Source of the DNA: Candidatus Regiella endosymbiont of Tuberolachnus salignus
Lineage (GTDB): Bacteria > Pseudomonadota > Gammaproteobacteria > Enterobacterales > Enterobacteriaceae
Direction: 5' to 3'
NCBI RefSeq assembly: GCF_964020115.1
Contig: NZ_OZ026542.1
Span: 1,674,001-1,738,000 of the forward strand
Length of the DNA stretch: 64,000 bases
Shown: in pieces, positions 56,601 through 64,000 of the stretch
Layout: every line of letters begins with the position of its first letter
Position numbering within the stretch: the first letter of the stretch is position 1
Notes under the pieces: generated by a model
The model's database searches: none
The model's input: only the letters and a program-made list of their open reading frames with translations
What the model was told of the DNA's origin: nothing
Program-made: the position numbers and the translations under genes

Positions 56601-57932
56601 GTGGAGATAAATGTAAGGTACATCCTGATCGGAGCGGGTTGTTTACTCAGTGTCTTATTGGGATGGTTGGTTGCTGCTAGCATTGAGAAACTAAAACAGC
56701 TGGCCTATTGGCGTGATCAGTGTCATAAACTTGATACCGCATTACAACTTCAGCGTGAAGAAAATAGTGCGCAAAAAACGGAGCTGCGCGAAATGAAGGT
56801 TCGCTTAGAAGAGACACGAGCCGCCGCGGAAGAAAAACAACGTTTATTGTTAAACAGTGAACAACGTTTGACCAGTCAATTTGAAAACCTAGCAAATCGT
56901 ATCTTTGAGCAAACAGGTCGCCAAGTGAATGAACAGAACCAACAAAGTTTGGATCACCTGTTGTTACCCTTGCGCGAACAATTAGAAAATTTTCGACGGC
57001 AAATTCAAGAGAGTTATGGCCAGGAAGCACGTGAACGTCACACGCTAACACATGAAATTCGTTGCCTTCAACAATTAAACAGTAAAATGGCCAGTGAAAC
57101 CATTAATCTCACCAACGCCCTGAAAGGCGATAATAAAATACAAGGCAACTGGGGTGAAGTGGTTCTGAGTAAGGTGTTGCAAGCTTCTGGTTTACGAGAA
57201 GGTCATGAATACCACACCCAGGTCAGTGTGAAAGTTGATCACAATAGTCGTATGCAACCTGATGTTATTGTGCGTTTACCGCAGGATAAAGATGTGATTA
57301 TTGACGCTAAAATGTCATTAGTGGCTTATGAGCGCTATTTTAACAGCGAAGAAGAAGCCAAACGAGAAAGTGCACTGAATGAACATATTCTTTCATTACG
57401 TAACCACATTAAAATGTTAGGTAAAAAAGACTACCAACAGCTCCCTGGTTTACGCTCGCTGGATTATGTTTTGATGTTTATTCCCATTGAGCCTGCATTT
57501 TTGGTGGCACTGGATCGACAACCTGAATTGATCAACGAAGCACTACAGCACAATATTATGTTAGTTAGTCCCACCACATTGCTGGTGGCTTTACGTACCA
57601 TTAACAACTTATGGCGTTATGAACATCAAAGCGAAAATGCACAGAAAATCGCCGAACGTGCCAGTAAACTTTATGACAAATTACGTTTATTTGTCGATGA
57701 TATGGAATGCTTGGGACAAAGTTTAAATAAAGTACAGATCAGCTATAGCCAAGCGATGAATAAACTGATTGAAGGCCGAGGTAATCTGATCAAACAAGCA
57801 GAAAGTTTTCGCACCTTAGGGGTTGAAATTAAAAAGCCCATTAGTCCCGTGTTAGTAGAAAAAAGTAAGACAAAAGAGGAACGTCATTCGGTATCGCACG
57901 AAGATGAATTGCCTTGTGTAGTAACAGAGTAA
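56601..57932 (+). CDS. rmuC: DNA recombination protein RmuC homologue
   Basis: A 443-residue protein (E. coli 475) with an N-terminal membrane anchor (~7-26), a coiled coil (~35-165) and a C-terminal PD-(D/E)xK-type domain ([49 protein letters not shown]). RmuC limits inversions at short inverted repeats, which is notable in a chromosome so rich in palindromes. A GTG start at 56601 follows AGGAGAAACC. It is upstream of ubiE as in E. coli; udp is missing. Confidence 0.93.
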   Translation: MEINVRYILIGAGCLLSVLLGWLVAASIEKLKQLAYWRDQCHKLDTALQLQREENSAQKTELREMKVRLEETRAAAEEKQRLLLNSEQRLTSQFENLANRIFEQTGRQVNEQNQQSLDHLLLPLREQLENFRRQIQESYGQEARERHTLTHEIRCLQQLNSKMASETINLTNALKGDNKIQGNWGEVVLSKVLQASGLREGHEYHTQVSVKVDHNSRMQPDVIVRLPQDKDVIIDAKMSLVAYERYFNSEEEAKRESALNEHILSLRNHIKMLGKKDYQQLPGLRSLDYVLMFIPIEPAFLVALDRQPELINEALQHNIMLVSPTTLLVALRTINNLWRYEHQSENAQKIAERASKLYDKLRLFVDDMECLGQSLNKVQISYSQAMNKLIEGRGNLIKQAESFRTLGVEIKKPISPVLVEKSKTKEERHSVSHEDELPCVVTE

Positions 57933-57969
57933 TCGAAGTTTATTGATCAAAAGCAGGCAGGCAAAAACA

Positions 57970-58725
57970 ATGACAGGGCAAGAAAAAGAGACTACGCATT
58001 TTGGTTTCCGTACCGTAGCCAAAGAAGCGAAAGAAGACATGGTCGCCGCCGTTTTTCATTCTGTCGCCGCTAAGTACGATTTGATGAATGATGTGATGTC
58101 ATTTGGCATTCATCGTATCTGGAAACGCTTTACCATTAATTGTAGCGGCGTTAGACGTGGCCAAAAAATACTGGATCTGGCGGGAGGAACCGGCGATTTA
58201 ACCGCTAAATTTTCGCGATTAATTGGCGATCAGGGTCAAGTGGTGTTGGCCGATATTAATCAATCGATGTTGCAGGTAGGACGCGAAAAACTACGTAACA
58301 ATGGCATCATAGCCAATGTGTATTATGTTCAGGCCAACGCCGAAGCCTTGCCTTTTCCCGATAATTATTTTGACTGTATTACTATCGCTTTTGGCTTAAG
58401 AAATGTCACCGAAAAACAGCAGGCATTAAACTCGATGTTTCGCGTGCTCAAACCGGGAGGACGTTTATTGATCCTCGAATTCTCAAAGCCAGAGTGTGAA
58501 CCGATAAGTAAAATCTATGATGCTTATTCGTTCCATATTTTGCCCAAAATGGGAAAAATAGTGGCTCAAGATGCCGAAAGTTATCGTTATTTAGCTGAAT
58601 CGATTCGTATGCATCCCGATCAGGAAACGCTGAAAGGGATGATAACTGACGCTGGATTTGAAAATGTGACCTACTTTAATTTAACCGGCGGCATTGTGGC
58701 GTTACACCGTGGCTTTAAGTTTTGA
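57970..58725 (+). CDS. ubiE: Ubiquinone/menaquinone C-methyltransferase
   Basis: A 251-residue SAM-dependent methyltransferase for both quinones. [20 protein letters not shown], the SAM motif [49 protein letters not shown] and [15 protein letters not shown] are textbook UbiE motifs. The ATG at 57970 ([19 protein letters not shown]) matches the E. coli start and follows a GCAGG ribosome site; the frame's upstream part is non-coding. First gene of a ubiE-ubiJ-ubiB-tatABC series. Confidence 0.96.
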   Translation: MTGQEKETTHFGFRTVAKEAKEDMVAAVFHSVAAKYDLMNDVMSFGIHRIWKRFTINCSGVRRGQKILDLAGGTGDLTAKFSRLIGDQGQVVLADINQSMLQVGREKLRNNGIIANVYYVQANAEALPFPDNYFDCITIAFGLRNVTEKQQALNSMFRVLKPGGRLLILEFSKPECEPISKIYDAYSFHILPKMGKIVAQDAESYRYLAESIRMHPDQETLKGMITDAGFENVTYFNLTGGIVALHRGFKF

Positions 58726-58738
58726 AGTGGAGAATATG

Positions 58739-59362
58739 ATGTCTTTGAAACGAGAATTTTTAGCCTCTACTGCCGTTGCCACGATGCTAGAGCTATTGCT
58801 AAATAAGCTGCTATTTCGTGATCCAAGCATGAAAGCAATACGTGCTAGTCTGGCCAATAACGTGCTAGGTATTGAAATAAAAGAACTAAAAATCCCTCTG
58901 TTATTATTATTTTCTCCGTATCACGTTGATGTTTTAACTCACTGGGAAGACCCTATCGATTGCACGATTAAAACAGGTCTCAGTGCGCTCACTAAGCTCA
59001 GCGATCCACAACAATTATCCTCATTAATACGCGATGGTCAGCTCATCGTCGAAGGCAACATTCAAATTGCACAGCAACTGGTGACGCTATTGGATTTTGC
59101 GCAATGGGATCCCACTGAATACCTGGTGCCTTATATCGGCGATATTGCGGCGGAAACAGTGGCGCAAATGCTAGCTAAAAGTCATCGTTTCCTCACCACT
59201 CAGTGGAAACAACAGCAGCGTTATTGGGCTGAGGCAATAACCGAGGAATGGAAAATAGCCCCCCCTCCATTAGAAGTGGCTTGGTTTAGTAAAGAGGTTG
59301 ATGCTGTCTCGCAAAAAATAGACCGACTCAGTGCGAGATTAGAGCAGCTGGAGGAACGATGA
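58739..59362 (+). CDS. ubiJ: Ubiquinone biosynthesis accessory factor UbiJ
   Basis: A 207-residue SCP2-fold protein (formerly YigP) that binds ubiquinone intermediates and, with UbiK, organises the cytosolic Ubi complex. Matching blocks include [24 protein letters not shown] and [20 protein letters not shown], followed by [12 protein letters not shown]. The start at 58739 is chosen because GGAG ends 6 bases upstream; 58736 is also ATG. It overlaps ubiB by 4 bp, indicating coupled translation. Confidence 0.92.
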   Translation: MSLKREFLASTAVATMLELLLNKLLFRDPSMKAIRASLANNVLGIEIKELKIPLLLLFSPYHVDVLTHWEDPIDCTIKTGLSALTKLSDPQQLSSLIRDGQLIVEGNIQIAQQLVTLLDFAQWDPTEYLVPYIGDIAAETVAQMLAKSHRFLTTQWKQQQRYWAEAITEEWKIAPPPLEVAWFSKEVDAVSQKIDRLSARLEQLEER

Positions 59363-60981
59363 CACTACTGGGAGAATTTCGACGTCTCTGTTTAATTATT
59401 CGCGTATTTTTTAATTACGGCTTGGGTGAATTAGTCCCCAATGTTGCTGTATTGCGCATTGTCTGCCGGTTATTTTTTTGGTTACCAAATCGTCATAAAG
59501 ACAAACCATTAGGCGAACGTTTACGGCTAGCATTACAACAATTGGGGCCCGTTTGGATCAAATTTGGTCAAATGATGTCAACCCGTCGCGATCTGTTCTC
59601 AACTGAGATTGCTGATCAATTGACATTATTACAAGATCGCGTCGCGCCTTTTGAGGGTAGCCTGGCGCGTCAATGTATTGAATCGGCAATGGGGGCACCT
59701 TTAGCAACTTGGTTTGATGATTTTGATCAGCAAGCACTAGCCTCAGCATCAATAGCTCAAGTGCATCAGGCTCGTTTGAAATCAAATGGTCAGGAAGTGG
59801 TGTTAAAAGTTATCCGCCCGAACATTCGCCCGATTATCAAAGCAGATATTCGTTTAATGTATCGTTTAGCGAAATGGATCCCCAAATTACTGCCCGATAG
59901 CCGCAGATTACGTCCCTATGAAGTGGTGAAAGAATACGAAAAAACCTTATTTGATGAGTTGAATTTGTTACGAGAAGCAGCCAATGCGATCCAGCTACGT
60001 CGTAATTTTAAAAATAGTTCGATGCTCTACATTCCGAAAGTGTATTCGGATCTCTGTCGAGAAAATGTGTTAGTCATGGAGCGTATTTACGGTATTCCAG
60101 TATCAGATATTAGCGCGTTAGAGCAGAATGGCACCAATATGAAACTGCTGGCCGAACGCGGAGTTCAGGTATTTTTCACTCAAGTATTTCGCGATAATTT
60201 TTTCCATGCTGATATGCATCCGGGCAATATTTTTGTCAGTTATCAACATCCACAAGATCCCCTGTATATCGGCATTGATTTTGGCATCGTAGGCGCGTTA
60301 AATAAGGCTGACAAACGCTATCTCGCCGAAAATTTTGTGGCTTTTTTTAACCGTGATTATCAAAGAGTGGCCGAATTACATCTTCATTCAGGCTGGGTAC
60401 CGGATGATACTAATGTAGAAGATTTTGAATTTGCCATCCGCACCCTGTGTGAGCCTATCTTTGCAAAACCGTTAGCTGAAATATCATTTAGTCATTTGTT
60501 ACTGAATTTATTTAATACCGCCCGTCGTTTTAATATGGAGATACAACCTCAGCTGGTGCTACTACAAAAAACATTATTGTATATAGAGGGGCTAGGACGC
60601 CAACTTTATCCTAAACTGGATTTATGGGCGACCGCGAAACCTTTTTTAGAAAACTGGTTGCGTGATCAATCAGGACCCTATGCGCTGCTACAGACGTTAA
60701 AACAAAAAATCCCGTTGTGGGCAGAAAAATTCCCCGAACTGCCTGAACTGGTTTACGACAGCTTGCAACAGCATAAAAAATTACGGTACAGCCTAGATCA
60801 CTTGTCACTGCAACTTAAAAAGCAACAACGGCAGGGAAAAGCACGTTATTTATTGAATGTCGGTGTGACACTACTGGTGAGTGGGACGCTTTTACAACTT
60901 ATAGGCCAGCATGAAGCATTGTCGATAGGGTTGATTGTTGTTGGGGTGTGGGTGTGGATCGTCGCTTGGAAGCGTGTTTGA
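59359..60981 (+). CDS. ubiB: Ubiquinone biosynthesis protein UbiB (ABC1/ADCK family)
   Basis: A 540-residue atypical kinase-like ATPase (E. coli 546) needed for ubiquinone synthesis. The family KxGQ motif ([16 protein letters not shown]), the alanine-rich [13 protein letters not shown] loop, [12 protein letters not shown], the catalytic region [13 protein letters not shown] and GIDFGIVG are present. Two C-terminal membrane helices (about 500-520 and 524-538) anchor it next to the membrane. Confidence 0.96.
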   Translation: MTLLGEFRRLCLIIRVFFNYGLGELVPNVAVLRIVCRLFFWLPNRHKDKPLGERLRLALQQLGPVWIKFGQMMSTRRDLFSTEIADQLTLLQDRVAPFEGSLARQCIESAMGAPLATWFDDFDQQALASASIAQVHQARLKSNGQEVVLKVIRPNIRPIIKADIRLMYRLAKWIPKLLPDSRRLRPYEVVKEYEKTLFDELNLLREAANAIQLRRNFKNSSMLYIPKVYSDLCRENVLVMERIYGIPVSDISALEQNGTNMKLLAERGVQVFFTQVFRDNFFHADMHPGNIFVSYQHPQDPLYIGIDFGIVGALNKADKRYLAENFVAFFNRDYQRVAELHLHSGWVPDDTNVEDFEFAIRTLCEPIFAKPLAEISFSHLLLNLFNTARRFNMEIQPQLVLLQKTLLYIEGLGRQLYPKLDLWATAKPFLENWLRDQSGPYALLQTLKQKIPLWAEKFPELPELVYDSLQQHKKLRYSLDHLSLQLKKQQRQGKARYLLNVGVTLLVSGTLLQLIGQHEALSIGLIVVGVWVWIVAWKRV

Positions 60982-61050
60982 AACCCTAGTGCGTGATTCG
61001 GGCAAATGTCCGCAGCCAACAATGCGGCAGCTTCAAAGACGAAGGGTATA
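60978..61050. repeat. Half family 1 repeat with a family 3 arm before tatA
   Basis: TTGAAACCCTAGTGCGTGAT (family 3-like arm) followed by the right half of family 1 (CCGCAGCCAACAATGCGGCA to CTTCAAAGACGAAGGGTATA). Confidence 0.65.
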
Positions 61051-61082
61051 TTGATCATGAGAAAATCTGCGAGGTAAACAAC

Positions 61083-61361
61083 ATGGGTGGCATAAGTATT
61101 TGGCAATTAATTATCATTGCGGTGATCGTAGCGCTGATATTTGGTACGAATAAACTGCGAAGTTTAGGATCCGATCTGGGTGCATCACTCAAAGGTTTTA
61201 AAAAGGCAATCGGTGATGATGCAACCCCCTCTTCCACTGATACCTCGCCCACCAAGGTGGATCAAAAGAGTGATGACGCTGATTTTTTGAAAAAAATAGT
61301 GACTGACGAGCCGTTAGACACCAAAACGGAAAAAACCAAAAATAACAAAGAACAGGTATAG
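61083..61361 (+). CDS. tatA: Sec-independent translocase protein TatA
   Basis: A 92-residue pore-forming subunit of the twin-arginine translocase. It begins [20 protein letters not shown], the family's N-terminal helix, then the amphipathic helix [13 protein letters not shown] and an acidic/lysine-rich tail. The start at 61083 is chosen over the frame's earlier ATG at 60993, whose first 30 codons are repeat-derived. Confidence 0.96.
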   Translation: MGGISIWQLIIIAVIVALIFGTNKLRSLGSDLGASLKGFKKAIGDDATPSSTDTSPTKVDQKSDDADFLKKIVTDEPLDTKTEKTKNNKEQV

Positions 61362-61364
61362 ACC

Positions 61365-61811
61365 GTGTTTGATATTGGCTTTGGCGAACTGCTGTTGGTG
61401 ATAGTGATCGGCTTAATTGTTCTTGGGCCAGAACGTTTACCGGTGGCGGTAAAGACAGTGACAGGTTGGATACGGGCATTACGCTCCGTGGCCACCACCG
61501 TGCAACATGAAGTATCACGAGAATTAAAGCTTCAGGAGCTACAAGAAAGTTTAAAAAAAGCTGAACAAGCCGGGCTACAACATATGACGCCAGAACTAAA
61601 AGCCTCTATCGATGAACTAAAAAATGCGACTGAAGCACTGCTACATTCTCATCATACAGAAGTCACGGCAAATGATGAGCATACTATAAATCATTCATTA
61701 CCTATTGATGATGAAGCTATTCATGATGAAATGATATCTGCTAAACCACCAGCGGCAGCGAAAGAGGTATCAACAGCAACCGCTGCTCATCCCACCAAGG
61801 GAGATCGCTGA
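61365..61811 (+). CDS. tatB: Sec-independent translocase protein TatB
   Basis: A 148-residue receptor subunit that works with TatC. It opens with GTG as in E. coli, encoding [20 protein letters not shown] then [21 protein letters not shown] long amphipathic helix follows ([14 protein letters not shown]) and a low-complexity tail. Only 3 bp separate it from tatA. It is somewhat shorter than E. coli TatB (171), in the variable tail. Confidence 0.95.
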   Translation: MFDIGFGELLLVIVIGLIVLGPERLPVAVKTVTGWIRALRSVATTVQHEVSRELKLQELQESLKKAEQAGLQHMTPELKASIDELKNATEALLHSHHTEVTANDEHTINHSLPIDDEAIHDEMISAKPPAAAKEVSTATAAHPTKGDR

Positions 61812-61814
61812 GTG

Positions 61815-62558
61815 ATGTCTATTGATCCTGCCAAGCCTTTTATCAGCCATTTAATAGAACTCCGCAAGCGGCTATTGTATTGCCTTATTACCCTATTGAT
61901 CGTTTTTTTAGCCTTAGTTTATTTCGCCAATGATATTTATCAGTTAGTTTCTGCGCCGTTAATAAAACAATTACCCGCTGGCGCCAGCATGATTGCGACT
62001 GATGTGGCATCGCCTTTTCTCACTCCCATCAAGCTGACTATCATGGTATCGCTGCTTTTATCTGCCCCTCTGATTCTGTATCAAATTTGGGCATTTATCG
62101 CACCGGCGCTATATCAACATGAACGCCGTTTAATGCTGCCATTGTTGGCTTCAAGCAGTCTGTTGTTTTATATGGGGATGGCCTTTGCCTATTTTATTGT
62201 ATTTCCACTGGCATTTGGTTTTTTCACCCAAACCGCACCAGCAGGGGTATTGATAGCAACAGACATTAATCATTATCTTGATTTCGTTATGGCATTATTT
62301 ATTGCTTTTGGCGTTTCTTTTGAAATTCCCGTTGCTATTATTTTACTCTGTTGGTGTGGCATCACCACGCCGGATGATTTAAAGAAAAAACGCCCCTACG
62401 TGTTAGTCGGGGTCTTTATTATTGGTATGTTGCTCACCCCCCCTGATATTTTTTCACAAACATTATTGGCAATCCCTATGTATCTTTTGTTTGAAGTGGG
62501 TATATTGAGCGCTCATTTTTATGCAAAAAAACCACCTACAAAACAGGTAAATCAGTAG
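61815..62558 (+). CDS. tatC: Sec-independent translocase protein TatC
   Basis: A 247-residue six-helix membrane protein that binds the twin-arginine signal. [64 protein letters not shown] and [20 protein letters not shown] match the family. The ATG at 61815 is preferred to the adjoining GTG at 61812. tatD, which follows in E. coli, is absent; hemB takes its place. Confidence 0.96.
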   Translation: MSIDPAKPFISHLIELRKRLLYCLITLLIVFLALVYFANDIYQLVSAPLIKQLPAGASMIATDVASPFLTPIKLTIMVSLLLSAPLILYQIWAFIAPALYQHERRLMLPLLASSSLLFYMGMAFAYFIVFPLAFGFFTQTAPAGVLIATDINHYLDFVMALFIAFGVSFEIPVAIILLCWCGITTPDDLKKKRPYVLVGVFIIGMLLTPPDIFSQTLLAIPMYLLFEVGILSAHFYAKKPPTKQVNQ

Positions 62559-62579
62559 ATTCTACAAAAAATCTACTAT

Positions 62580-63664
<1,085 letters not shown>

Positions 63665-63697
63665 ACTACTTGCATCACCTATTGCGTAACGTCGAAT

Positions 63698-64000
63698 TCA
63701 CAACACTTTTTCAAAATGACGATTGTCTAGACTTTTACTAACCTGGCTATTGAGTATATTCAGCAAAATCATTGAACGTCTTTCACCATCGGGCTCCGTA
63801 TAAATGGCTTGCAATCCAGAAAATATGCCTTCGGTAACACGTACTGTATCGCCGGATACTGCTACAGTAGAATCAGATATCGTTTTAATCGTGTGCGACT
63901 TTATGTCATCAATCACCATTTGGGGAATAATCACCGGATACAGGCCAAAACGGACAAAATGGCTGACACCTCGAGTGGCTTTTATCGTAGTGGTATGAAT
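63698..64000 (-). CDS. rfaH: Transcription antitermination protein RfaH, C-terminal part (partial)
   Basis: The frame is open to the window edge and gives the last 100 residues of RfaH: IHTTTIKATRGVSHFVRFG from the N-terminal NGN domain, and the C-terminal KOW domain with DTVRVTEGIFSGLQAIYTEP followed by DGERRSMILLNILN. RfaH joins RNA polymerase at ops sites and recruits the ribosome, boosting long operons for LPS, capsule, haemolysin and pili. It is convergent with hemB across 33 bp. The N-terminus lies outside the window. Confidence 0.95.
   Translation of the reverse strand: MHTTTIKATRGVSHFVRFGLYPVIIPQMVIDDIKSHTIKTISDSTVAVSGDTVRVTEGIFSGLQAIYTEPDGERRSMILLNILNSQVSKSLDNRHFEKVL

Noticed and set aside
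1410-61050. Family 1 repeats as ERIC or REP elements
   Set aside because: Length is ERIC-like but the core and ends do not match the ERIC consensus as I know it, and REP units are far shorter. Kept as an unnamed family.
60993-61082. N-terminal extension of TatA
   Set aside because: The 30 extra codons are repeat-derived and would precede the conserved N-terminal helix.
63665-63697. ops element or terminator between hemB and rfaH
   Set aside because: The 33-bp gap has only a family 3-like fragment (CACCTATTGCGTAACG) and no GGCGGTAGC-type ops or T-tract hairpin.

Overview
The window is an AT-leaning enterobacterial chromosome segment. Housekeeping proteins match Escherichia/Yersinia-type orthologues almost residue for residue (GlpQ, SdaC, YbjL, MnmE, RdgC, PckA, MrcA, AroK/B, Dam, Rpe, TrpS, XseA, Lnt, UbiE/J/B, TatABC, RfaH). 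Several genes usually found between these neighbours are absent (nudE, gph, tatD, the hslRO group), two are truncated or repeat-modified (igaA, hofP), and many intergenic gaps are filled with small palindromic repeats. Together with a giant toxin locus this suggests a host-associated facultative insect symbiont of the Regiella/Hamiltonella/Arsenophonus kind. That identification is inference; no rRNA or marker gene in the window proves it.

Layout. 1-10 kb: the 3' end of glpT, then glpQ, sdaC, ybjG, ybjL, mnmE, rdgC and an orphan PAS-LuxR regulator. 10-28 kb: the conserved block pckA, igaA (N-terminally truncated), mrcA, hofMNOPQ (pilus/DNA-uptake type), aroK, aroB, damX, dam, rpe, trpS. The block keeps E. 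coli gene order but is interrupted by repeats and by a TnpB-type insertion-sequence remnant upstream of aroB. 27.8-51.4 kb: two divergently transcribed giant toxin genes of about 4520 and 3131 codons. 51.4-64 kb: xseA, then ybeY-corC-lnt, a dedA-family gene, rmuC, ubiE-ubiJ-ubiB-tatA-tatB-tatC-hemB, and the 3' end of rfaH on the other strand.

The toxin pair is the main discovery candidate. The right-hand protein starts with a clostridial TcdA/TcdB-type glucosyltransferase domain. It continues with a ChaN/EreA-like domain, a C80 cysteine autoprotease (CPD), a TcdB-type hydrophobic translocation region and RTX repeats. The left-hand protein lacks the glucosyltransferase. It has three copies of a roughly 60-residue module, tandem WF repeats, ankyrin-like repeats, TWO complete CPD domains bracketing a cholera/pertussis-like ADP-ribosyltransferase candidate, a translocation region, an FG-GAP propeller and RTX repeats. 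No type I secretion genes or acyltransferase lie in the window.

At least four families of short palindromic repeats occur. Family 1 (about 125 bp, TATACCCTTCGCCTTTGAAG arms) has about 17 full or partial copies and lies inside or at the ends of coding sequences (hofP, toxin 1, lnt, igaA), staying open in frame much like Rickettsia palindromic elements. Family 2 (about 100 bp) nearly always abuts family 1. Family 3 (about 70-140 bp) has one copy that splits a family 1 copy with a 3-bp AAT duplication, and copies of it bound the toxin locus on both sides. Family 4 is a GAGCCTnTTC hairpin of about 60 bp.
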